In this document: in pieces, positions 54,697-64,000 of the stretch
How positions within the stretch are numbered: the stretch's first letter is position 1
How the letters are laid out: each line of letters starts with the position of its first letter
From: Tetracladium setigerum
Lineage: Eukaryota; Ascomycota; Leotiomycetes; Helotiales
Reading direction: 5' to 3'
Length of the DNA stretch: 64,000 bases
Assembly: GCA_031472005.1 (NCBI GenBank)
Contig: PZJY01000002.1
Coordinates: 2,170,001-2,234,000, forward strand
Program-made: the position numbers and the translations under genes
The notes under the pieces: model-generated
The model's input: only the letters and a program-made list of their open reading frames with translations
Told to the model about the DNA's origin: nothing
Databases searched by the model: none

Positions 54697-55459
54697 GTAG
54701 GAAGGATTCCAGCTAAATCAGGTCTAGTACCATCAAATTTGTAAATTTGGATTGTCGGAAAAGTTTTTAACTTCAACGCTAGCGATAATGCGAATGGAAT
54801 CGAAGAGAGACAAGGATGGTCGTTGAGCGATAGCATTATACACTATCGTCAAACACAACAGCCCTTTACTGAAGTACCAGTCATCCAATTTTTTTGAAAG
54901 TTTTCTAAATGTACTAATATCTCGGCCATTTCTGTTCTGCGCATCTGTATGTTGAATGGGACACTAGGTTTTCATCACCATTTGTGATTGTCATGATATC
55001 AGCACTTAACTCTCAAGAGCATCTCTGCTGATTTCTGGAACCATATGTTGGTTGTATCGACCCAGGTACTTTGTTGATATTATGGTGTTTACGGGTCACT
55101 GCCAGGGACATCAGTCGAATCTTCGCGCACCTCAGCAAAGACCTTGAATTTTGCTAGATTATTTCCGAGCAAACTATAAAACGTAAAGTGCTATAGAATC
55201 TAGTTCTCGCTTGCTCGTGTCGCCGCGGGAACGAAATTGGGGAAATTGCGTGGGAGTTTCAAGAAGTTTCAAGAAAGTGTTAAGAAAGTTGTAATGTTTG
55301 ATGGAAAGCTATATCTAAGGAGCTGAACTCTTTATTCGATGGATGGAAAGTCTTAATTCAATTCTAACGTCTCAACCTGACATCAAAACTAAATCGATTC
55401 ACAACAAAATCAATTACAGTTTAGCCGAAAATCCGGACTCCCTTCAAAAATCCATCCTC
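54697..55459. other. Convergent 3' region, no gene seen
   Basis: 763 bp between two stop codons. Plus-strand frames overlapping the transporter gene from 55343 are antisense shadows. Confidence 0.5.
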
Positions 55460-56990
55460 TCAAAGAGTATAAACAAAATAGACATCATAATCACCCTTCT
55501 CCGGCTGCTCAGGAAGAGGACTTCCAGCCTGTTCCGCCGCCTCAATCCTTTCCGCTCTCTTCCTATTAACCCACCACATCCCAGCCATAAGCCCAACCAC
55601 ACAAGCCAAAGCAACAACATTCAAGCCCAGACTAATCGTCAAACCCTTCACATATCTTGGAGCCTCCGGAGTTCGATAAATCTGACCAACGGCCACACCA
55701 GCGGTGTTGGCAATAGTAAGCACCATTCCAACCATCGAAGCTCGCTTGAAATGTCGTCCAACATTATCAGAGAGCCACATGATGCTCAGTCCTACAGTAG
55801 GATAGATACCAAGAATTGTGACAAAACAACCGAAGAAGCGAATTGATGGCTTAGCAGCTGCAATGAGGATTGCTTCGCCGGCGATGAGCAGGACGAGGGG
55901 ACCGCCGATCCAGACGCCGCGTAGCTTGGTGCGGTCGGACATATAAGCGATGAAGAGGAACCAGAAAAGTCCAAGGAAGTAGACGGGGACCGTCATTAAG
56001 TTTGCTTTGACTGAAGTGTAGCCGAGGCCTTTGATGATTGCTGGGAGGAATGTTTGCACGGCGTAGAGAGAAACGTCGCAGCAGAATTGGAATACAAAGC
56101 TTCAGAAAGAGTTTGTTAGTCTGGGGCAAATATTGAAGGAATTTCTGGGAGACAAAACGTACAATGCGTAAAATTTGGGATCTTGCAACACATCCGTGAT
56201 AGCACGCCAAGAGAATTCATCGTCAATACCCCAATGAGGATTCAGTGTATATCTCGCGCGGACCATGCGCTTCTCATCCTCGGTTAAGAACCAGGCTGTC
56301 CGCGCATCATTAGGGAACACAAACCAATACAAAGGAACAATCAAGATTGTTATTATCCCTTCAACGACGAATAGCCATCTCCATCCTTGGAAACCATTTG
56401 GGCCGTTGATTTGAGTGAGTCCGAAAGCGAGGAGGCCCCCAAAAGCGCTCGAAAAAGCCGAAAAAGCGAAAATCGCTGCAGCACGTTTACCTCGTTCCTC
56501 TTTCTTATATACCATGCCTATATATACATCGATGCAAGGAAAAATTGCGGCCTCGAAGAGCCCAATTAGTAGACGGCAAGTGTACAGTCCACCTACGTTC
56601 TGGATAAAACCCATGCAGAGTGTTGTGAGACCCCAGCAAGCAGCACATCCGGCGAGCAGGTAACGTGGACCGATAATTTTGAGAAGAATGGCGGTAGGAG
56701 CTTCGATTGTGACATACGTAGCGTACAACAGAGTGACAGCAGTGCCGAATTGGTTTCCGGTGAGGCCAATATCTTGACTCATTCCGGCAATATTTGCGTT
56801 TCCAAGATTTCCACGATCCAGATTGGCCATCATGTAGAAAAGGCCAAGCATGCCGATGGCGCAGATCTATGAAAAGGCATGTACGTCAGCGTGATATAGG
56901 GTAATGAATGGGGTATAGAATTGTTGGAACACTCACATCGAACTTCAGCATCATTTTGCGTTCTTTGACGGGATCAATGTAGAGGTCCAT
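55460..56990 (-). CDS. MFS permease, Dal5/allantoate (anion:cation symporter) type
   Basis: Predicted plasma-membrane importer of small organic anions or vitamins; members of this family carry allantoate, nicotinate, pantothenate, biotin precursors and others, so substrate is open. Exons 56937-56990, 56163-56866 and 55460-56099, with introns of 70 and 63 nt, keep phase and give 465 residues from ATG at 56990 (MDLYIDPVKERKMMLKFD). Family marks: MMANLDRGNLGNANIAGM in helix 1, RYLLAGCAACWGLTTLCMGFIQN, CRLLIGLFEAAIFPC, WRWLFVVEGIITI, FPNDARTAWFLTEDEK, and DRTKLRGVWI in the central loop. Twelve helices can be placed. An earlier start at 57073 (MGSPEELAG) with a 35-nt intron would add 16 residues and make a more usual N-terminal tail. 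Confidence 0.88.
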
Positions 56991-57073
56991 ATTGATGTCC
57001 TCCTGTTTGCTTCCTATTGGAGTAAGATCACCAGGACGTGGAGGCCACCGGCCAATTCTTCTGGAGAGCCCAT

Positions 57074-57971
57074 GATTATTTCTTTGAAGAGCTGGAATGG
57101 AAGAAATCAAGTAGAAGAATTATTCTCGTGGCGAGCAGTGGCAAAAAAGAGGAACGTTTTGAAAGTGGAAATTGAAGTCTCTATATACATATCCCCATCC
57201 CAGCCTCATCACAGTGATTCCTCGACTACGGACACACATAAAAGGTAGGATCGCCCAGCTATCAATTATATCGACGGTGTTCGGCCACCGCGTCCGATGA
57301 GAGCTTATCTGTGCCCACAATTTCTTGGATGCGGGGAATGTTGGCCGAACAGGGGTTCTTTGGCATGTAAGAATGGGATTTCAGCGACAGTCAGCAAGTC
57401 TGGAGTCGCGCCGTTAGGATAGCAGGGGAGGAAGGTTGCAGCTGGCAGATAGGAGATGCTGTGCCATGACGGATTTTCACTGTTTGTAGTATAGCGCGTA
57501 CGGACTTCGTCTTAAGCGAGTTTGTTTAAGGTTGATACCTGCTTGGCAGGGCTAGCAGACCCCCAATCTTTAGGCGTATGACTGAAGAATGAACCTTCCT
57601 TCTGTGTGTGTTGAAGTCAACAAGCCTTACGAGCCTTACGAGCCTTACTCAAACATTGAGACGGAGAGTGGGATGCTATCATGTTCAGAATGATGCAATT
57701 TTCAGTTTTTCATTCCTTAGCCTGCTCTCCGAGTTAGGTCGCGCATATGTAGAATACGGAGTCACAAGATTAGAGACGAGATACCAAACAATGCAAGAGA
57801 AAATTAACAGAAGGATAGAGCACGATGAGCGTGTAAATGTTTCATTCAATGTACTTAAACAATAAACAGCAATGTAACGCATTAAACTCCGACCGTACCC
57901 AATGCAAACTCAGAAGTTACTCCATCCAACCCGCCAAGAACACAATATACAATAACGCTTTCCTTCCCATT
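57074..57971. promoter_or_regulatory. Upstream region of the Dal5-type permease gene
   Basis: About 0.9 kb with no supportable gene. A short repeat of AGCCTTACG (three near copies, about 57623-57650) is present. Confidence 0.45.
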
Positions 57972-60900
57972 TTACCTAGCAAGTGGACTTCCTATCTTGG
58001 GAGCCCATTGCAAACTCTTGCGTCTCGCTGCCATCAACCTCATCATCACACTCTCATCCTTCTTCTCGCTCAACCAATTCTGACCATCCTCTCTATGCTC
58101 AGCGAATCTATTCGCAGGAGCAGTCTGCTGAACCAGTTGACCTTTCTTCAGAAAATAAGGAGTTTGACCGCCTGGTGTTTCGTCGGCTCCATAAAGTCCC
58201 TCTTCAGGGTAGGCGGAGACGGCGGGTGCTGGGGATGGGGGTAAGAAGGAAGTCTTCAGAATGTACATTCAAGCCATCTGGAGTTGAACTGGCAGGCGAT
58301 GAGCGAATCCATTGCACCGAGTCTCGGCGGCGAGAGTTCGAGGTGAGAGGGGTGCCAGCCGCGAGATTAAGAGACGTTGAACGCGATGGGGTGGGGACAA
58401 GGGTGCCATTTAGATTCGCCAGCGCTGTTGGCTCCATACTCTTGCGGCGGCGATGTCCCCCTCGAGGAACGAGGGAGGTGTCAATCGTGTAAGGTGATTC
58501 AGGAAGCCATTGATTTTCACGCTCACAGCTATCATACGTTAGCGAATGCTCAAAACCCCTCAACGGTCGGTCAAACTTACTCAAGAACCCATCCAACACC
58601 AACACACGAGACGACGCCGTTTGCCTCTCTGACCTTTTCAATTGTTCTCTTACCGCCATCCTTGTATACCACATGAGTAATACCAATCTTGCCACTCTCA
58701 TCCCCGTTTCCATTCCAAGTCCAATTCTTGACACATCGCGCACCCATTTGACTTAACAACTCGGTGAAGAGAACACTAGCATCGGCTCCTTCAGTAGTAT
58801 GAACATCTACATAGACGACAGCACCCTTGAGAAGTTGAGTATTGAGGTCACTGCGAGGGGTTCGTGCTGGAGTAGCAACTGATGACCACTCTGTCCTGGG
58901 AGTGGTATTTGCATTGCGCTGTGGAGTTTTAGCTCTTGGGGTGCTTTTGGTAGGAGAGTACGAGATGACGGTGTTTTGGCGAGTGAGGTTGCCGGTAGGA
59001 CGTTGGCTAGGAATCCGAGAACTGCTGGCGCTTCGCTTGACAGGTGATGGTCGCATGGGAGTATCGTCAGCAGCAGCCTTGAGTGGAACCTTGGAAACAG
59101 TGTGGAGAGTGCGTTCCATCAAAATACGTTTCGGTGTTGAATTATGGAAAAATGGGGCATTTGGCACTGCTGGAGGTACAGGTGCAAACAATGCTGGGTC
59201 AACAGGAGTCGAATTTTCATCTCCGTACTCTTGACTGGCTTCAGAGAGGGCTTGTTCAAAAGTCTGTTCCAAGTATGGAGGACTGACAACAGTCTGTTCT
59301 GGCTCAAGCTCTTGGACTTCTTCTTGGTGGTCATCTCCGAGTCCCTCAATTGGCTCAAGGAGGTGATCAAATTCAAGAACTTCTCTCTCGACAAACGGCT
59401 CAAATTCCGGCATGGCAAACATATCAACATCTGGATCAGGCATATCAATCTGATATGGCTCCAGAAGTGACATCTCATCAGCCTCATCAGCAAGAGCCAT
59501 GTCTTCGTCATCCAGCTCCATGGGTCCAAAGTTCTCGTCAATTTCTGGTTGTTCAGCTGGCTCTGCAGCTGGCTCTGGAGCAGTAGGCATTTCATCACGA
59601 ACAGCCATTTCATCATCGAAGAAATGGCTCTTTGTTGGTGATGGCTCCGCTGGCGATTTTGCGAGGTTCTCATTCTTGTTGGTCAACATGGCGGTAGGAG
59701 ATTCAGGTTCTTCAACTTCGGGCTCGAATTTCTCGGGGCTGGCAGCCAGCCAGTTGCTCAATTGATTTGCCAAAGGTGTGAATCCGATTTGTTCTTTTCT
59801 GGCGGATCTCATGGCAGCAAGGGAAGGCCGGGCTGACTTGCTGGGTTTGGGTGTGCTAATAGACTCGAATTGGACCGGGGAGGAGGCAAAATCGTTAACA
59901 GCAATGTCGAAGACTCCAAGTGGTAATGGCGAGTATCTTGGAGAATCAGAAGCAAGCTCGTCCTCCGAGTCTGTATCATCGAATGGACTCTCATCTTGTT
60001 GCCGAAGCTCGAACGAAGCTGTACTCATTTTGGGTGACGACCGTGGTGGAGTTGTGGGTTTGTCATCATCATCAACGAGGTCCACTAGCTCTTGCTCAGC
60101 TTCCATCTCATCGGGGGTCTCATCAGGCTGCTGCTCACTCTCTTCGACAATAGGCGTTGAGCTTGTAATCAAGGCTGGATCCGCAGATCTGGGCATGATT
60201 GATGACAGTCGTCCAGAAAATTTCAATTTGGGTTCGATGGCCATAGTAGAGTTGTCGCTTTCGCTCGATGCCTTCGGACTTCCGCTGGAGAACTTTGGAG
60301 GTGCACTGGGAGGTGCCATAGACTGTCCTGGGCGTGTGGCATTCTTCAAGTTAAGCGTTCTTGGGGTTGTAAATCGAGAGATCTTGAACGGAGTTGCCTT
60401 TGGTGTGGTACCGAACAACGATGCCTTCTGCCCTCTGGTAGGAGAGCCTGCTTCGTCAACTTTGGTTGGAGAGAATGGCCGTCTCGCGGGAGACTGGAGA
60501 AGGGAAGTCTTGAATGCAGAGCTTTGAGAAGCAGCCTTGGGAGCTCCGAGTGATGGCTTAAATGGAGAGCTTTGTAGTTGCACCCGCTGTGGTGACAATT
60601 TGAATGATTCCTTGAACGGCGATTGTGGTGGACGGCGAGCCGGACTAGCCATCACAGAGGCATTCAAGTCCTGTGTGATCATTCTGCTGACAGTGAGGTT
60701 ATTTGAGGATCCAAAGTCCAGCTTCTTCGCGGCATTGAAGCTACTTCCTGGTGGCTTAACTGGGCTTTTCATCAATGGCTTCATGGGTGTCTTCTCTGTC
60801 GTTGCCAGTTCGTCCTCCGACTGTTGTTCATTGGCCGTAGATCCAACTTGTGTAACCTTCTTTGGACTCAGCGGAGATGACCCTTGCTTCTTCTCCACCT

Positions 60901-61605
60901 TCCCACGGCCACGAGTTGCACGGGTTGGTGCAGCTGGGACAGCAGGCTTTCTGACGGGCTTTGCGCGAAGGCCAGTAGCGACTTCTGCAGCTTTTGGCTT
61001 CCCCTTGATGGCCGCGACCGGTACCACATTCTCCTTGTCTGGCTCTTGAAATTTGACTGATTTCTTGGAAGTGTGGGCTTAGTGATTGTTGCAGCGCGAC
61101 CTCGTGTGCTTCTCTTGGGTTCTTCTATAGCAGGCTCCTCGACGGGGACTTCCACCCTCTTCGGTCGTGCGCGAGTGGTTTTGGCGAGTTCTGATGGGGT
61201 TTCGATGATGACTTTCTTTGGTCGACCTCGCGTGACCTTTGCAACAGGGAGATCCTCCATCTGTTCAGGCTCGACAATGTTTCGGCCTCTAGTAGCTCTG
61301 ACAGGAGGAGCATCCATCATTTCATCATCTTCCTGCTGCTGTGCAGCAGGTTTCTTCGGCCGTCCACGGGTTGTTTTGGCTGGGACGGTGGTCTCTGGTT
61401 CGATAATTGCTTCGTCTTCGTGTTGTTCTCCAGCATCCTCTTTCTCGTCATCAGCTCGGGTTTTGCGCTTGTTCATGCTTGACGCGGTAGCCCGAGTAGC
61501 TTTGGCCTTTGAGACGGCAGTCGCGATCTTGTTGGATTTGATGGCGGTGTCGTCTTTCTTAGCAGCAGCACGAGCGCGTGTCACACGCTTCGGGGGAGAC
61601 TCCAT
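57972..61605 (-). CDS. Microcephalin-like BRCT protein with AT-hook motifs, about 1180 aa
   Basis: Predicted nuclear chromatin protein. From ATG at 61605 (MESPPKRVTRARAAAKK) the first 175 residues carry repeated TRGRPKK/TRARPKR AT-hook-type motifs. A frame change near 61,073 leads to a long exon (to 58581) that is acidic and Ser/Pro-rich, with many SPxK and SPFK sites, typical of mitotic-kinase targets. Near its end lies one BRCT domain (GAVVYVDVHTTEG...LLSQMGARCVKNWT...ITHVVYKDG...VVSCVGVGWVLD), completed across a 52-nt intron (58529-58580) by CERENQWLPESPY. This BRCT looks closest to the first one of metazoan microcephalin (MCPH1). The C-terminal tail ends ARRKSLQWAPKIGSPLAR; reaching it needs another intron near 58,230-58,290 or a frame change. 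The BRCT call is firm; role in chromosome condensation or damage response is inferred. Confidence 0.78.
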
Positions 61606-62635
61606 ATTGATATTTGTTGAAGGGTTGGGGTTAGTATTATTCAAAAACAAAGCAAAAGTATTCGATTCACATTTGACGCGATAAAAGGTTGTCGATTGAT
61701 TGCTGTGTGTTCAAAGCTTCAAGTGTTGGCGAGCGTTATCGTCAATAAACAAGGTCGATCCACGCTAGAGTTGTCATGTCAACCGGTCATCCACGTGACA
61801 TTTTGCCAAGCCGCAACCTGCCATTGAAGCGAGGATCGTGACTTGACTTTGGCTGACTTTTGCAAATGATGTCGCACTTAAGATGGGAAAAGTCTTTGAT
61901 TGATTTAAGAGATGCTAGCTATACCATGTATGTATATTTGGCACCAGAAATCTAAAAGAGAAAAAAGACGAGAAGTAAGAGCGCGGACTTCTAATTTCCA
62001 ATTCCCACACTCCGGATTTTAGCGAATGTCAGTTCTCGCACACAACGTATTAGCCAAACCAATTATCGGTTGACATCTGAAATTACAATAACAAAGACAT
62101 CAGCATAACATGCATTCCTAGAGTACGCTTGCTTTCCTGAAGCGATGCAAGGTGATATAAAATGACCAGACTCAGTTTCCACAGCACGTCCCGATATATC
62201 TCGGTGACTATTTTTATTCTTCAAAACGAATACCACATTTTATCAATCCCAATGCGAACCCTTATCATTGGGAATTTCTGACTCTGCGTGTACGGACGGT
62301 AGTGACGAGGAAGGAGCTTTTGGAGGAGTTTAGGGGGCACGAGATGAGAATCGGAAAATGTCTAGGACGTATGTGGCAGGATCGAGCGAAGGAAGACTTG
62401 CTCACATTTGAGTAGATACGAATGCCCAGGTCACTCGGCGCGTCGTCAAGGTAGTGAATAGTCAAAGTAAATATGTTACAAAATATAGCACAAACTAGGG
62501 TATTTCATGCTTTTCTCCGCAGGCAATCCAGCCATATATGCATTCCATGAAACCCATCCACAACTGGCTCCTGATCAGCAACTCTATATATATACATGGG
62601 ACAATTTCAATTGATTTCAACGCCAAATCTCACAA
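61606..62635. promoter_or_regulatory. Upstream region of the BRCT gene and 3' flank of the lysophospholipase gene
   Basis: 1.03 kb, no gene seen. Sites around 61,795 (ACGTGAC) and ACGCGA at 61,677 are short and not interpretable alone. Confidence 0.45.
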
Positions 62636-64000
62636 TTAAGCAAGCAAGAAAGCTGCACCAACAGCAGCAAGCCCAACCCATGCTCCCACGACACCAAAAC
62701 TGTCAGCACCAGACTTGATCTTTACCTCGGAAATTTTGAACGCCGGTGTGTAGTTCGCTGCTGGGGTGGTACCATCCAGTGAGCCGTCCCAGCAGTACTT
62801 TGTGAAGCATGCTGTGCAAGCCGCTGGTGGGGGTGTATTGGTCTTGTAGAAACTTCTGCTAAGAACTGCGCATGCCATACAGGTTGGCCATTGCGCATCC
62901 AGGGTTCCGTTCCCTTGTGTAGCTGCGTTGTACCCGTTTTGAATAATGAGATTTCTCTCCTCGTTCGTGTACTCTGGGTCAAACGTTGAGACATTTGAGT
63001 TGAAGATGTAGGGAGCATTTGGAATGTAGACGATCAAGGGAGCAGGGCCGGTAAGATTGGAGGCATCACAACCAAAGAAAGTTGGGCGATTATTGAAACC
63101 TTTATTAATGAAGGTGTTGTGGTCAGGGATTGAAGGGAAGGCGGTTCCGTTTTGAATAGTCGTATTGGTGGAACGCTGGTAGGTTGCGACCAGAGAAGCT
63201 CCATCAGGCCAATTGTAAGTAGTATCGGCAGATGAGTCCACAGCGAAAATGACATCAACATGTCGTATCGGCTGAATGAGTGGATTGAGAGGAACATTTT
63301 GTAAGTCCAAACCACCATCGACAAGTGTAAGTTGTTGGGATTGAGCATTGCGGTTCGTAGCGTTGTTGAAGTGGAAGAAGGGGTTTGGTTGCCACTGAGC
63401 TATGTCGTTGTTGTCTGATCCAAGATCCGACAGAATGTTGGTGAAAATTTCATTCAGTGATGGGGGGATAGCCGTGGAGTTGATGTTAAGAAGGAAGGAG
63501 TTGAAAAGAGAAGACGATGTTCCCATAACATAGCCAGATTGATCAAAACCTTTCACACAATTTCCGTTCTGTGGAACGACGCCTCCTGAGAAATTGGACC
63601 CGGTATACTCCAGTGGAGCAAAGCCGAATGTCGTTGGGTCCCACGAGCCCATCTCCCAGGGATTGAATTCATAGACTGTGGAATTCAAAGAAATGAGAGT
63701 TTCTCCTGGAGCGCGGCCATCTGCGACTAACAGCGGCATGGGAGTCTCTCCAGACCGGAAGTTGTCTGCTAGTGCGATAGAGGACCACGTGTAAGCTGGC
63801 CCACCGTCATCAGCGTTGATAAGTTGGAAAGACAGAGCACGCCCCCAATAATCTGTGATTGAAGCATTAAACCCTGCAGCACGCTTCTTTTGGACTTCGC
63901 TGACGATAGTAGCAAAGTAATCCACCGTGTTCAAAAGCGAAATTCCGCGCTCTCGCTTTGGACCCTTGAAAATACTGTTACTGAATTGCCAAAGAGACGA
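62636..64000 (-). CDS. Lysophospholipase/phospholipase B, 3' part, GPI-anchored
   Basis: Secreted or cell-surface enzyme that hydrolyses (lyso)phospholipids. The frame is open from the window edge to TAA at 62636-62638, about 454 codons, so the N-terminal part (signal peptide and the GLSGG nucleophile region) is outside the window. Visible marks of the fungal PLB family: WGRALSFQL, EFNPWEMGSWDP, and LTLVDGGLDLQNVPLNPLI, which holds the catalytic Asp (DGG). Many N-glycosylation sites (NxS/T) and a Cys-rich segment (CMACAVLS, ACTACFTKYCW) are present. The last 20 residues are hydrophobic (FGVVGAWVGLAAVGAAFLLA) after a Ser/Gly/Ala/Asp stretch, as expected for a GPI-anchor signal. Firm identification; truncated only by the window. 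Confidence 0.93.
   Translation of the reverse strand, partial: SSLWQFSNSIFKGPKRERGISLLNTVDYFATIVSEVQKKRAAGFNASITDYWGRALSFQLINADDGGPAYTWSSIALADNFRSGETPMPLLVADGRAPGETLISLNSTVYEFNPWEMGSWDPTTFGFAPLEYTGSNFSGGVVPQNGNCVKGFDQSGYVMGTSSSLFNSFLLNINSTAIPPSLNEIFTNILSDLGSDNNDIAQWQPNPFFHFNNATNRNAQSQQLTLVDGGLDLQNVPLNPLIQPIRHVDVIFAVDSSADTTYNWPDGASLVATYQRSTNTTIQNGTAFPSIPDHNTFINKGFNNRPTFFGCDASNLTGPAPLIVYIPNAPYIFNSNVSTFDPEYTNEERNLIIQNGYNAATQGNGTLDAQWPTCMACAVLSRSFYKTNTPPPAACTACFTKYCWDGSLDGTTPAANYTPAFKISEVKIKSGADSFGVVGAWVGLAAVGAAFLLA

Noticed and set aside
20621..56990. NPT1 together with the Dal5-type permease as a nicotinate uptake and salvage pair
   Set aside because: The permease family includes the nicotinate carrier Tna1, but the genes are 33 kb apart and family membership does not fix the substrate.
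1..64000. Secondary-metabolite cluster, CRISPR array, rRNA genes, complete transposons or viral sequence
   Set aside because: No PKS, NRPS, terpene cyclase, transposase or reverse transcriptase motifs, no spaced palindromic repeats and no rRNA-like sequence were seen on either strand.

Overview
The window is nuclear DNA of a filamentous ascomycete (Pezizomycotina; a leotiomycete-like fungus is my best guess, not proven). The evidence is short GT-AG introns of about 44-100 nt, two tRNA genes with introns in the anticodon loop, CT-rich leaders, wide intergenic spaces, and a fungal gene set (fungal nibrin, GH53 galactanase, Jip5, Cox10, DHA1 and Dal5-type transporters, phospholipase B). There are no operons; neighbours are mixed in strand and function, and I see no biosynthetic cluster, transposon, rRNA or CRISPR array.

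Region by region. 0-5 kb: the start of a partial gene on the minus strand, a long CT-rich leader, then an FBXO31-like F-box gene whose stop codon is followed by 60 open, protein-like codons in the same frame. 5-11 kb: a group of very small genes, three of them single-pass membrane proteins with one intron just before the membrane helix, a possible fourth with a poly-cysteine tail, a small MGC-start protein and an intron-containing tRNA-Pro. 11.5-22 kb: an alpha/beta hydrolase, a WDR6/Trm734-like tRNA-methylation cofactor, an intronless zinc metalloprotease, tRNA-Val(UAC), and nicotinate phosphoribosyltransferase. 22-25.5 kb: no gene seen. 25.5-36 kb: a disordered coiled-coil protein, a membrane-anchored cytochrome b5-like protein, nibrin (MRN complex), a secreted galactanase and the ribosome-biogenesis WD40 protein Jip5. 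36.8-43.2 kb: one very large multi-zinc-finger protein of unknown role. 46-64 kb: a Myb/SANT-like protein, Cox10 (heme O synthase), an MFS drug/polyamine-type exporter, an atypical Cys-cluster protein, a Dal5-type permease, a microcephalin-like BRCT/AT-hook protein, and the 3' part of a GPI-anchored lysophospholipase that runs off the right edge.

Shared themes are loose. Nibrin and the BRCT/AT-hook protein both suggest chromosome maintenance. WDR6 and the two tRNA genes both concern tRNA. The exporter and the Cys-cluster protein are adjacent in tandem and might be a transporter-regulator pair. The points most worth following up are the stop codon with a coding-like extension in the F-box gene, the cluster of tiny membrane proteins, and three coding regions (near 37.6, 40.05 and 61.07 kb) whose reading frames do not join by an obvious splice. 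All gene models were built by eye from reading frames and splice signals; family names rest on remembered motifs, not on searches.
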